DNA of 64,000 nucleotides from NCBI RefSeq assembly GCF_000699445.3, contig NC_067198.1, positions 37,423,523-37,487,522 of the forward strand, given 5' to 3'. Positions within the stretch are counted from its first letter, which is position 1. Each line of letters opens with the position of its first letter. Shown piece after piece: positions 23,735 through 35,400 of this stretch. The position numbers and the translations under genes were made by a program. The notes beneath the pieces are model-generated. The model was given only the letters and a program-made list of their open reading frames with translations. It ran no database searches and was not told the DNA's origin. The DNA comes from Schistosoma haematobium. Lineage: Eukaryota > Platyhelminthes > Trematoda > Strigeidida > Schistosomatidae.

Positions 23735-24117
23735 ACATATAGACGGTGACGCAACTTCGTGAACTGATTGAAGTTAGGCATTAACACCATTGAATGCCGG
23801 CTCAGTGGTCTAGTTGGTCAAGCGCTTGGCGTGAGACTGATAGGTCCTGGGTTCGAATCTCGCGGGGCGTGGGATCGTGGATGCGCGCTGCTGAGGAGTC
23901 CCATACTAGGACGAAACAGTCGTCCGGTGCTTCCAGGTTTTCCATGGTGGTCTAGCTTCAACTGACTCATGATTTCAATCTGTGAAATTTCTAAAATCTC
24001 CACAAACCTCTTCTGATAATAATCATCTGCTCACTAGTGACTGACTTCAAGAGATACTCCTGGAGTTCTAGTGTGAAGCCGTTACCAGTGGAGTTCAACC
24101 AGGTCTGTTGTGATATA
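23735..24117 (+). mobile_element. SINE-H copy g, most complete unit
   Basis: Pre-head GACGGTGACGCAACTTCG, the A box CCGGCTCAGTGGTCTAGTTGG (23,798-23,818), a near-perfect B box GGGTTCGAATCT (23,849-23,860), the hammerhead, the box TTTTCCATGGTGGTCTAGC, the tail through ATCTCCACAAACC, and then a linker with CTCACTAGTGACTG and GGAGTTCAACCAGG. This copy defines the family's block order. The B box matches the tRNA consensus GGTTCGAATCC except the last base. Confidence 0.85.
23885..23930 (+). ncRNA. Hammerhead ribozyme motif in SINE-H copy g
   Basis: Stem I is GCGCTG (23,885-23,890) with CGGTGC (23,925-23,930), six pairs including two G-U. The core CTGAGGA, helix II GTCC/GGAC, GAAA, and GTC at 23,922-23,924 are all intact. 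Stem III (CAGTCG) has lost its palindrome and would form only one or two pairs, so cleavage in isolation is less certain than in copy b. Confidence 0.8.
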
Positions 24118-24119
24118 GA

Positions 24120-25770
24120 TAATTAATGAAATGGTTGCAATCGATTCATACACTCTAAATCAATTTCATTCAACTTGTGTTGTTGCTCAGACTTTTCTTT
24201 TGTAATGACCATTGAAGGGTGTGGTTGCTTTCTTTAGATGCTATGTAAATATAAATCATTTTGCTATGGTTTGCAAACTTGATTGACTGATAAACCATTT
24301 ATAATGATGTGATGTTAAAAAGTTTAATTGAAAAACATTTAGGCAACGTGTTCAGTGTTTAGTATTATTATTAAGTGTTCATTCTATACTAGACAATGAT
24401 TTAACTAAACAAAAGTCTTTCTTTAAATTAATCAATTTTGTTGAAAGTTATTGATTGATTTTACAAAATATTAACAATTAATCAATCCTGTAAAACCAAA
24501 TCTCACACATCCACTTATACATACATAGTGGTGTTAATCTTATTTAGTTAAGAATTTATTTGTGAAAGGTCAATTGATTTTTTTTTGGCTTCTTTAACAA
24601 TTGTCTTAGTTTACATGTAGTGGACCAGGTTACTATCGTTGTTTTTGTTACCTTTTTTTACATAAACAATATCTACCGATGAATATTATATAGAATTTTA
24701 AAAACATCAATATATATATATGAACAAAAGACTTCACAACATTGAAATATAAGAAACATAAGAAAACTACCGTTACCCTTATAGTTTAACGGAATAATTG
24801 ATTGAAACTTGAAGCAATACTTTCTATTTTTGAACCTCATTTAGAGTAAAAACTAACAATCATGGAGATATAGAAGTATTCAACGGATAGGATAAAACAT
24901 TTATTATTGTCACTACCATTAGTCACTGATGATTAATTTAAATGTTTGTATCTTATGATAGACAAATTCCATACAATAAGGTGTAAGTACAAATAAACGG
25001 TGTATTTGAGTATTTTCACGAAATAACAAAGATAATTCTCATTTAAGTGATTCAAAATCGATTTAACTCTTACTATGTATAACAAAAAAGTACCAGAAAC
25101 ATGAATCATTGTTAAAAACCCTCATAATCTATACAGCAATTAAAAGTAAGTGTTTTAGGTGAGGCTATTTAGATATTTTGAAATGATTCCCGTCATACAA
25201 ACAGTTACTGTTCATGCAATGTTCTTTACTGAGGATTGATTTTTAATATTCATCCATCTTTTGTCAACTGTTTACGATTTATTATCAACAGAATATTGTA
25301 ACTAGAACGAAACACTAGTTTGGTTATCTGTTATAACCGTGGGAAAATTGCTACCTACTATTTGCTATAACTGAACAAAAGTGATATTGCTCAACATAGG
25401 GGGCGGGGGGAATGAAAATCTTCAAATCAAGATTTAACTATGGACCAACATGAAATTGACAATAGATCAATCACAATGTCAAAATATACTGAATTATACA
25501 TCAATTATTTATCTGATCAGCAGTCAAATTTCAATGTACTGAAATAATTTAATCCATGTATACAATTTACAACATCGATACATTAACTGCCTTAATTAAC
25601 AAATATGGCTAAACTAATGAGTTCCATATTCACCACTACCTAACACAAAATTGAGTACTGGACAAAAAGAAACGAAATTTTCTCACCATTTATTGCTATC
25701 AAAGTTTATCAGAGTTTAGGGTGACCGTAAATAGACCGCAAATACGCATTTTATAGTTGTAGTACATGAA
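24120..25770. other. AT-rich intergenic or intronic DNA
   Basis: No supported gene. Poly-T, ATATATAT and a G-run (AGGGGGCGGGGGG-like, near 25,400) are the only visible features. Confidence 0.6.
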
Positions 25771-25784
25771 CTAAGGATTGTTTT

Positions 25785-26185
25785 TAAACAATCCACAATC
25801 CCGCCTCACAAGATCCGAACACAGGACCAATCAGTCTCGCGCACGAACGGTTAACCTCTAGATCACTGAGCCAGCATCCAACGGTGTTAATGTCTAACTT
25901 CAACCAATCCACAAAATCGAGCGACACATCCACGATTGCCTTCAGTGAGTTACTATCACACAACAGACCCGGTTGAACTCCAATGGTCACTACTTCTCAC
26001 TAGAACTCCAGCAAATACCTCTTGAAATCAATCACTAGTGAGCATATACTGATTAGTATCAGAAGGGGTTTTGGGGGATGTTATAATAATTTCACTAGGA
26101 GATTATGAATCAATTGAAACTAGACCAGTATGAAAAACCTGGAAGCACTGGATGACCATTTCATTCTATTGTGAGATTCCTTCCA
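25785..26185 (-). mobile_element. SINE-H copy h, partial tandem dimer
   Basis: On the minus strand the order is: end of a ribozyme (GAAATGG...CATCCAGTGC), the 3' segment, the tail, a linker (CTCACTAGTGATTG, GGAGTTCAACCGGG), then a second head with pre-head GATTGGTTGAAGTTAGACATT, A box (GGCTCAGTGATCTAGAGG) and B-box-like GTGTTCGGATCTTG. This joins the 3' half of one unit to the 5' half of the next, as in a tandem array. Confidence 0.75.
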
Positions 26186-26574
26186 AATACCTGATACACT
26201 TAGATCAAGAATATCAGGAATAAATTAAAGTCAATCAATAATTTGGTATCATAACGTTTTAAAGTATTAAAATTATAATTTTGAAAAGTTTATAATAATA
26301 TTTATCGATTATTTTTTTGTCTTTTTAGATAAACAATGGCTTATATTATTTAGATTTGTAAGACAATGAATGAACTTCAAAAATTGTTCATATGAACAAA
26401 AATGCCTGGATATATTAATTCAATAAAGTTAATAAACTAAACGATTATTTTGACTTGAAAATGAAGTCAACATTTTATTTTATTTTCTACTCAATAGATT
26501 TATGGACATAATGATTCATTTAATTAATTATCCATTTTATTCATTTCTGCTAATATTGATTAGTGTACTGTGTG

Positions 26575-26915
26575 CTCATCAGTGACTAACTTTGAAAGGT
26601 AATTCTCGAAATTATAATGAGAAGCCATGACTAGTGGAGTTAATCCGTGTCGGGTAGAAATAGGTATCTACCTCAGATAAAGGACGAAGGTTTGTGTAAG
26701 ATTATGGATAGATTGAAGTTAGACATTAACATCATTGAATGTCGGTTCAGTGGTTCAGATGTTAAGTGTTCGTGCTCAAGACCGAAGGTCCTGGGTTCGA
26801 ATCATCTGTACGGAATTGTGGATGTGCACTGTTGAGGAGTCCCATACTACGATAAGACGGTCATCCAGTACTTCCGAGTTTTCAATGTCTAGATTGGCTT
26901 GTGAATTCAACTGTT
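26575..26915 (+). mobile_element. SINE-H copy i
   Basis: It begins in the linker (GTGCTCATCAGTGACTAAC, GGAGTTAATCC), then pre-head, A-box region (GGTTCAGTGGTTCAGATG), an excellent B box (GGGTTCGAATCATC, about 26,792-26,805), and a mutated ribozyme (TTGAGGAGTCCC, GATAAGAC). Like copy h it starts upstream of the head in sequence that follows the tail in other units, consistent with origin from a tandem. Confidence 0.75.
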
Positions 26916-27103
26916 AAAAAAACTAATAATTATTCATGTTTGATATATTCTTATTTTTATTTCAAACTAAGGTTTATTGGTTTAGTGCTAAGATAAAAAC
27001 TTATATAACTATTTGATCATCTTGACAACTTCAGTTTGAATTTCAATTCTTTTGTAAAAGTGACATTTTATGGAATCTAAATCAGAAAAACACTTTGCAG
27101 GCA

Positions 27104-27230
27104 TGTCAGTCAGTAACAACGTAGAATTTCATACGTACGTACATCATTTCGAGTTGTCATACCACATTAGCACACAAATACAATTGTCGATTCAAATCCT
27201 GTAGTGATAGAGGTGTGGTGCGTGCTACCT
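27104..27230 (-). mobile_element. RTE 3' end fragment, (TGAC)n family, diverged
   Basis: GTCAGTCAGTAACAACGTAG, TTCGAGTTGTCATACC and CATTAGCACAC match the 3' terminal block at 44,101-44,175 with many substitutions. Confidence 0.55.
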
Positions 27231-27234
27231 ATAT

Positions 27235-29240
27235 TGATGTAAGTAGTATATGACGCGAGTAAAAATCTAATGTTTGGCAGCATAAGATGGGAAAAGATCA
27301 AGAAACGAAGGGCAGGAACACAATGCAATTTGTAAGAAAACTCATGAACAATGAAATGTGAGACAATGGATTGATGATTACCACAGGAACAGTCCGGTTT
27401 GATATGATGGATTGATATTTTGCAAATTAACGATTTGCTATATGGTTTTTCTATTTTACCGAGTAATTCTGTAATTTTGTGTTACATACAATTCGATTGT
27501 CTCCACCCGTGTTCTGTTCACTACAGAGGTAGTAAAAGTAATGATAAAATTAAGCATATAAGGTTAAATTCATTGATTATACAATCATATCCCCTACTTA
27601 TAACACAAAACAATCAATCATAAAATAAGTTAATTAACAGTAATCAATAATCACAATTAAAAATTTTTTTTTCAAAACAAAAATAAGCAAAACATTCATA
27701 TTAAAATCAATAAAACTATTGTAAATTCACTTTAGATCTACTCATGTGCTGTAGTATACAAAATGTGCACAAATATCATCAATTACTATATCATTATTGA
27801 TTACAAATATTTTTAAACATTTTCTTCATTTAAGAAAACATTTTTATTCAGTATTATCTAATGGATTAACCGCTAGATTGTATGTTTAATAAATAATATA
27901 CTGTAATGTTTAATGAAGGAAGACTTAGTGAAGTAAACTGATTTCTTGTTTCATGCAAAATTACATAGCACCTTTGAGTTGTCTTTTATACATTTCATCA
28001 TTCTTCCGATCCTGTTGTAATTTCAAATGCTCTTTTTTCTTTACCTTCTTCCTCTCTCTTTATTTCACTCTTCTGTTGATAAGTATACTACTTCCAATTC
28101 CTGATCCATACTATTTATGTATGTCTTTATAAGTATTGCACATCACACATATAATAGAAGAATAATACTTTAACGGTATAAATATTATTCGTATCAAAAT
28201 AATTTTAATTAAAATGAATAAATATTGTAGCAGAATATCACAAAGTCCTTTATGTCACTGATTCTATTCAGCTGCCTACGACCTAAAACCATAGTATCAA
28301 TCATTAAAATGAAGCAAGTGTACATAATTTATATCGGGAACGTCTAAAATAAAGTGAGTTGAAATATATGCAGTTAGAATAATATTAAGAGACAATATTA
28401 CGGAAGAATTATCATTCTTCAATTGTTCGTCTTACATTATAATCTCACAACAAATAAGATTACAAGATTGATAAGTGTTTATTTTTGAATACATATATTC
28501 GATTTAAACCTTTTTATTGCAACAGCTTTGGCAGTGCGTGACAATATTGAATTCCCTTGTTTATTGATTATTTTGAAAGATTTTGCAATTTTAACATCAT
28601 GTAAACTATCGAGAAAATGACGAGTAATTACGCTGTTAAAAACCTTCTGTTCATTTATCTCCAGATGTGGAATACGTTCATATATGCGGAAACAAATCCT
28701 CCTTTCTTATCTCCCGCAGTATGTTCATACCTCTAACAGCATTCAAGACTGACTGTGTATGTTCTTTAGTAGGTACATATAAACTGGTAAACACAACTGA
28801 AGGTACCATAAGGCGGTAATTTGTCCACATTTGATTGACACAATGAGCATTTGGTTTAGTATAAAAGCATCAACGATTAAGTTGGAATTCAGAAGTTTCT
28901 GATATAATGTATGTACACTTACTTCATTTTAATGATCAATACTATGGTTTTAGATTTCAAGCAACTGAAGAGAATCCATGAAATAAATAAATATGTGTGA
29001 TTCTGCTACGAAATTTGTTCGTTTTTTATGAAAGTTTATAAATTGGGAAAAATTGTATGAAATTAAATTGCTTTATAATATTAAAATTATTATTGATTTA
29101 CAAATCATCCAAAGGATATTTTACAGTTCACTATCGTAATTTTATAATTACTGAAATCATATGATTATGTCATTAACTTTGGCATCTATTTTCGTCTTAA
29201 ATTTATATTCTTTTTCAATAATACTAATTATTATAAATAG
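27235..29240. other. AT-rich stretch without recognised genes
   Basis: Only short AT-driven frames occur. I found no splice-flanked exon, tRNA or repeat that I can support. Confidence 0.6.
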
Positions 29241-29247
29241 TTGAAAT

Positions 29248-29400
29248 CATGAATCTATTGAAGCTAGACCATTATGGAAAACCTGGAAGTACTGAATGGC
29301 CATTTCGTCGTATTGTGAGACTCTTCAGAAGTACGCATCTATGACCCCACCTCACGAGATTCGAATCTATGACCTATCGGTCTCGGACGCAAGTGCTTCT
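29248..29400 (-). mobile_element. SINE-H copy j
   Basis: On the minus strand: B box GATTCGAATCTCG preceded by the GACCGATAGGTCATA block, the ribozyme, and the 3' segment (TTTTCCATAATGGTCTAGC, ATTCATGATTTC). The head 5' of the B box is truncated at about 29,400, where an AAT repeat abuts. Confidence 0.75.
29289..29334 (-). ncRNA. Hammerhead ribozyme motif in SINE-H copy j
   Basis: The core is CTGAAGA (29,328-29,322), again a valid CUGANGA. Helix II is GTC/GAC, then GAAA. The stem III palindrome is TGGCCA and the cleavage triplet is ATT. Stem I GTACTT faces CAGTAC, five pairs with a mismatch next to the core. Stem I and stem III differ from copies a and b yet remain paired. Confidence 0.65.
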
Positions 29401-31115
29401 AATAATAATAATACTAATTATGTCATGAAATTTTGACTAATCTTCTATACATTTTAAGGTTAATCGAACTTGTATGAAATCAAGGCTTAATTAATATTTA
29501 TTTCAAAAGTTTTGTATGCGTTCCTAATGGAACATAAGTAAATCAAATCAACATCTGAATGATAATACTCAACAATAAATTTACCAATGAACATTATCAG
29601 TTAATATATTTTATGGTTGTTTAATGTTGTGATAAAATTCCACTTGGAATCTCATTAATTTCATATTTGATAAATGTTTACCATTTTCGAAATGAAATAA
29701 CCAATTCAATTGATGTGGCTATTGTATTTATGTCAAATTTAGTAATCTCTATGCATAATTATTTATTTTAATAAGATAATCATTTTGCAATGTTCATTTG
29801 ATTATACACTTCAGTGTTGTATTTTCTGTAATTCTGAATACATAAAGTGAATCATGGATTATTTATGACTATTTTGTAAAGTAAGTCTTTTTTTAAATAA
29901 AAAAAATTTGTTCCAACACTATTTTCTGTTTAGTACATAGTAGTTGATAAAGTGAAGTTACTGGCTTTTCAATCTTTTCTATACCATAGAAGACATTCAT
30001 GGAAATAAGTGTTAAAGTAAGTGTCGAAAAATTCATTCTTTTCATAAATATGTCAGAAAACTTAACTCAGTGAGTATATATGATGTTATTCTAACAGTCA
30101 GATTCTTATTCAAGAAACTGTTAAGTTTCTTTCATCGACAGGAAACCACAGAAATAACAATTATAAAAAATAATTTTCCTATATATTTGCTGTTACATAA
30201 TAATTATATAGCCAATATTATTGGAAAGGATTCTTACTTTATAATTCAATTATTTTATCATATCAGTGTCGCACTAATGCCTTACGTTTGTTTCGAAATA
30301 TAAAACGCTGTTTTGGTTAAAACCGACATTTGAAACTAAAATAAAATGATGCCCATCTTGGAGAAGTAGTGGGTACAGCAGAATTTTAGAGAATATGAAA
30401 CAATAAAATGAATATTTCTCTCGTAATATAAACAGTCAATGGCTGAGAACATGTGTCATCGACATTTTGTTGATAATTCTATTGAAGTAAATGTCTTACA
30501 TTCTTGTTACAAAACGGTTATTTTTAGTTTACAATGTAATTGTCACAAACTTTGAACTGTTGACAGATGAACTGTATTTAACTGTGATATGACTCAACTC
30601 TCGCCTCTTATCATGTCATGTGTCACTGAAGCAGTTGCAACTTCCATGTGTTAAATATAGCTGTCCAGAACAAATTAGTGTTCAAAGTATGATGAGTTAT
30701 CTTTAGTCGCAATCGCGTGTTAGCGGAAATACAAACCATACTTTTCCCATGGGATAACAAAATTACATAACTGGACACTTTTAAACATAAGACAATCGAA
30801 TCCATAGATTACGATCTAGTCTAAAGGGTATATCCAGACCACCCTAAACTTGTGATATCCTGAAAACACGAATCAAAAAGGATTTCATTGCATGAAGCAG
30901 CTCCTAGATTGTATGAGGAGATTGCTTTTAGACAATTCTTTGACCTCTTTCCCAAACATTTTGTCAGCAAACTTACAGGAATGATAATGTGGTTTCCTGG
31001 AGTATTTTTAATTACTGTTAACCATAAAAGTCGTAGATTATGGTAGTGACTAATTGAATATCGTGTAATAAGAATACTGAGTTCATAATTCAAATGAATC
31101 ACAATAGTTCGGCTG
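29401..31115. other. No supported gene; composition changes here
   Basis: An AT-rich stretch to about 30.7 kb, with frames such as the 77-codon one at 30,070-30,303 that have the Ile/Phe/Tyr-rich content expected of random AT-rich DNA. After this, composition becomes more balanced. Confidence 0.5.
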
Positions 31116-31119
31116 GTTT

Positions 31120-32400
31120 TAGATGGAATAGTAGAAACTTTCGCTTAACGGGCTTCCCTATCTAGTATCAGTGGATTACCAATACCTCCAGGCAGCACTC
31201 TAGACATATTTAACAACAAGAGAAATATTACTAAGTAAAAGCGATAAGCTGTCGTGAGTGCTTACGAATATGTCACGTTTTCTCTTAAATGACTCCTGGG
31301 AAGTCGCTTGGACTACCTCAAAATCTAGCGAACTCCAGAAATTACCTGTACGTACACAGTAGATGTTGTGCTTGCAGATTAATCTGCTATATTGTATCCC
31401 TAATTTCTGGGTACTACCTCCAAGGTTTGTATTGAAACAGACCTTAATCGGGTGTTTATGGAGGTGCCCAGGAATATTTAAGGTGCTATACGTCATTAGG
31501 TCAGTCATGAGACGCTCATATTCTTATGGGCAAAGATTTTGTGATTTGAGGCGCTCTTCATCAAGTTTGACTTCGAGTCCCCGAGCTGATTTCGTGGCTC
31601 CTCTTGGGATACGTCACAGTGTATTCATATTCTTTCAAAGCGAAAGGAAGCGACCTATATTTCCGTACTCTAAATGGGTCCGAATAAAAATGTCGAAGAT
31701 CATGTTGAACGTTTTATTGTCAGACTTGCCAAAAGTGCGCTTCAACGTTACCAGTGCATGATTTGCTTGAAAAGCATTTTTTCATAATTAGTGTAAGAAT
31801 TTAGATCATAAATTATCAGGACTCCGAGATCTTTTTTTAGCTTGGTTCACTAATAGAGAGTAGTGACTTCAGTTGTATGCATAGTCGGCAATAAATCTCA
31901 TATGGGCTACTTTACACTTTGAAGTGTTCAAGTTTAGTCACTTTTCATCCACCCAACTTTGAATTGGAGTCAGGTCCTCCTGAAGTGCTAACTTATCATC
32001 GTCGTTGCAAACTTCTCACCAAAGTTTCACATAGTCAGCGAATAATAATAGATCAGACGATACTTCATGACGAAGGTCATTAATGTAAAGTAAGAAAAGA
32101 CTAGGTTCTAGCACTGAACCCTGAGAGACCTAACTAGGACATTCTGTAGCGTGAGAAATAGTGAAGTTCATCATTGCCTTGAAAAGGTCGTATGAACAAC
32201 AAATTCATGATTACTCTTCAAAACAGGAGTAACCAAGAAAATATCCCCTTTATGAGAAGAAAGTAGAATCCCTAGGAAATCTCTGACTATCCTGATTTTT
32301 GGTTGGGGTGACCATATATCGAGAACCTGTGTACTGAACAGTGACTTCACTGTTAACACGTTTCGCAAAAAAACATCCACCAACAATACATCAATTCAGA
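31120..32400 (-). mobile_element. CR1-like non-LTR retrotransposon fragment (SR1-type)
   Basis: On the minus strand the reverse transcriptase is recognisable in pieces. QGSVLEPSLFLLYINDLRHEVSSDLLLFADYVKLW (about 32,110-32,010) spans the region up to the catalytic FADD, here FADY with the second Asp lost. It is followed by LALQEDLTPIQSW and LNTSKCKV. The C-terminal part (31,508-31,200) has NIPGHLHKHPIKV, STQKLGIQYSRLICKHNIY and VVQATSQESFKRK. The 3' UTR (CCTGGAGGTATTGGTAATCC, CGTTAAGCGAAAGTTTCTA) matches 60,820-60,890. Stops, frameshifts and the lost Asp make it inactive. Confidence 0.8.
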
Positions 32401-35400
32401 ATACTTAATAACAGAGTAGAGATTGTGTCTGGTTTCTATATTAGAAGCTTCAAACGTTTGCATTGAACTCATGATTAAAATTCTTTTGTTTTCAAGATGA
32501 AGAATGCTTTCAAATACAAGAGTATTGGACATAGTTCCACACTGTTTTACCTTAATTTACGGAGAGTTCTTGAGTCACTTCAGTATTTATTAAAAACTAA
32601 ATCTTTAGAGTCTGTCAAAAAGGGCCACTCCAGTTAACCTCATTAGTAATTCAGAAGCTGCACTGGATATCTAGGACATTTAGTTCCTATATATCTAATG
32701 TACAAATATTTTGAAGCTAGTTCCGAAAATGTAAACGGATTTTGAGATGAGACTCACTCATAGGAAGGCTTTTTTCTTGGGGCTTTGAAACAACGAGAGA
32801 GCATAAAATCACTCTTGTTTTCCTTCATAGACTGTGGAGACATTTTTCTCCAGATACTACCCATATAATATTGAGAAACTCCGGACCAGTCGAGGTTCCT
32901 AACCACATAAAACCATTCAAAATTAGGTAGATTGTGCAACATATACACTATTTAACGTCATTTTGCCATAAATGTAACTGATCTTGTCCAACCAAAATAT
33001 ACTTCGCGTGCTAGGACATAATGCAGAACATAGTCTAAGAGATATGAAAGGGAGAAAAGCGTGAGATGGATTTTGCCAACAACTCGGCAAGTACATTGAA
33101 AACAACTAAATTTAACAGTCGTAGAAATCGATAACGGTCAACGATAGCATAAGATTTAGACATTTCGACACAACTAGAAGAGCTAGTATGGGATCTAGAA
33201 TCCATTTTATTAAGGCTAGCTTGAAAATGCCTTACTTAGGTGCATAACCTAAACACACTTTGCTCTGGAATACGCATGTTGGACATTACCTCTGCATTAT
33301 ACGTACATAAAAGCCCAGTAATCAAGTTATTGTCGCTTCCCTAAAACAAGCCAATGCCGTGGATAAGATGAAATCAGTTAATGCTAGTGTCCAGCTCTAC
33401 TGAATATAAGATACCGTAAGCCGAATAATAAACAAAGCTATAATGGTAAGAAGGAACGATTCATTTCGTTGGTCACATTGCGATGGGGGCTAAGGAACAG
33501 AAGGAGCAACTCATGTATATTGAGCATGGAAAAACCTTGTATTCACTTCAAAGAGTGCCAATTATTCGTTGTTTTATGGCCAAAACAAGACGAATATATC
33601 GGAAACAACAACAAATAATTACCAATAACCCTGAAAAGTAGAGGAATACGAATTCAAACTTACAACTTTGTTGAGCAGACATAGTGATAATTCTGTTTCC
33701 AAGACACTATGTTCGAATTCTGTTGGATATTCCTTGTATTTAGATTTTTAAAGTATATATTTCATGTCTAAGAATTCTCAAGGACTGAAATATTTATAAA
33801 CAAAGTTGATTGAAGCAAAGGCCATACAGTGGCACTTCTGAGAACTGGGCTGAAGTACATGTTGAAACGTTTTCGAAATAATCAGCTGTAAACGACCTAC
33901 TTGAGTGAATAAATTGGCACATCTTGGAAGTAAATTTCGTCGAAGTTGCAATCATTCAAATCAGCCAGTGCGGCGTATCACATCACTACACAATGAATAG
34001 GATTTACCTACCCAAGTTTATCACTTACAAGGGTTTATAAGTAATGACATAAGAACTTCACACAACTGCGAAATCGAGACGCGATGACTTGACCATGCAG
34101 ACATTGTCATATTATTTATCCTTCTGCTCTTTATACTAAGTATAGGATTTTCTTGCTACACTGAATGTTTTCTTCAACAGAACATTACCGACTACCACGA
34201 TAGGGAAAGTCAGTACAAACAACGATGCGACCTGACGCACGATATTAAGGGTCAGATAGTCAGACTATAACAAGCGCACAAAATTGGATTAGGTGTGTTA
34301 TTCTGGCAAGATGGGCAACTTAATTACTACCGGCCTCGACCTAAATTCAACAACACTCCCGTTCAGCCATATTACGGTCGACTATAGATTGAAAGGAAGA
34401 GCTCCTGTTTTTTAATGCGCAAATCATAAAGTAAGCCGAACACCTACATAATCGCTCCAGTTACTAAAGTATTGTCTTCTAGCTTTGCATCTGAGTTTTA
34501 AGAAATGGTTCTTTAACATGGAGAGTTGAATATCATCAAGATCTCCAAGACGACGCCCAAAACTTATCTGCGGAAGTTCTTTAATGTTCTACCTTTATGT
34601 AGTGTGTATTAGTGCATTTGTGACTAGTTAGGATGAAGGAGGATTGAGACACCATGATATTATTAACCCTTTCATCTTCTGAACTGTATAATTAGTAATC
34701 TTAGTGAATATATTTGAACTACATACGATGTGTACAACAGTCTTCCTCTTTATCCTTCGTTCAGACGTTTTACGTAAATTGAGATAAAGTATTCCGACAA
34801 TATTATCTTTCTAGCTGCACTAAAGTATGCATACTGATGACGATTTTAAGCAGTCCAAACGTCGTGGCACCTAACATTCTGGTAAAACCCTAACACAGCA
34901 TATGCTTCAATATATAGAGAAATTCCTAAGGGAAAAGAAACTTGGTGTATCGTAGATTAATATTTAAGTTCTTATCTATGGTGAAAGATATACCTGTACC
35001 CCTCCAAAATTACAAGGTAGATTTATCTTCACCATTTAGCATTAGCATTCTGGATATAACTAAGTCATAAGGGGATACAAGTTTGCTTGACTAGCGTTAG
35101 AATGTAGCAATATCCTCGGGGCAGTATATATTTCTCCACGTCCTTTTTTCCTTTTGATATATTGGAGACTTGTAAAAATATTTACGCGTCACGGAGTATA
35201 TCCAGACGTCTTATAATGTTCCCGAAACTCCACTCTGTAGCTACTTAAGTTAGCACCTGCAGTGTTTTGTAGTTCACTCATTTCAATCTTCTAAAGAAGC
35301 CTAATTACCCTTTCTTTACAACCCAACAATGATCGATTACTAGTATTCAGTTGTCTCACGTGTACGAAATATATCAATCTACTTTGGATGATTAGAATGT

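Noticed and set aside
30070..30303. 77-codon frame rich in Ile, Phe and Tyr
   Set aside because: Composition is what AT-rich random DNA gives; no splice signal, domain or neighbour supports it.
31363..31761. 132-codon plus-strand open frame
   Set aside because: It is antisense to the CR1-like fragment, whose minus-strand frames carry the recognisable motifs.
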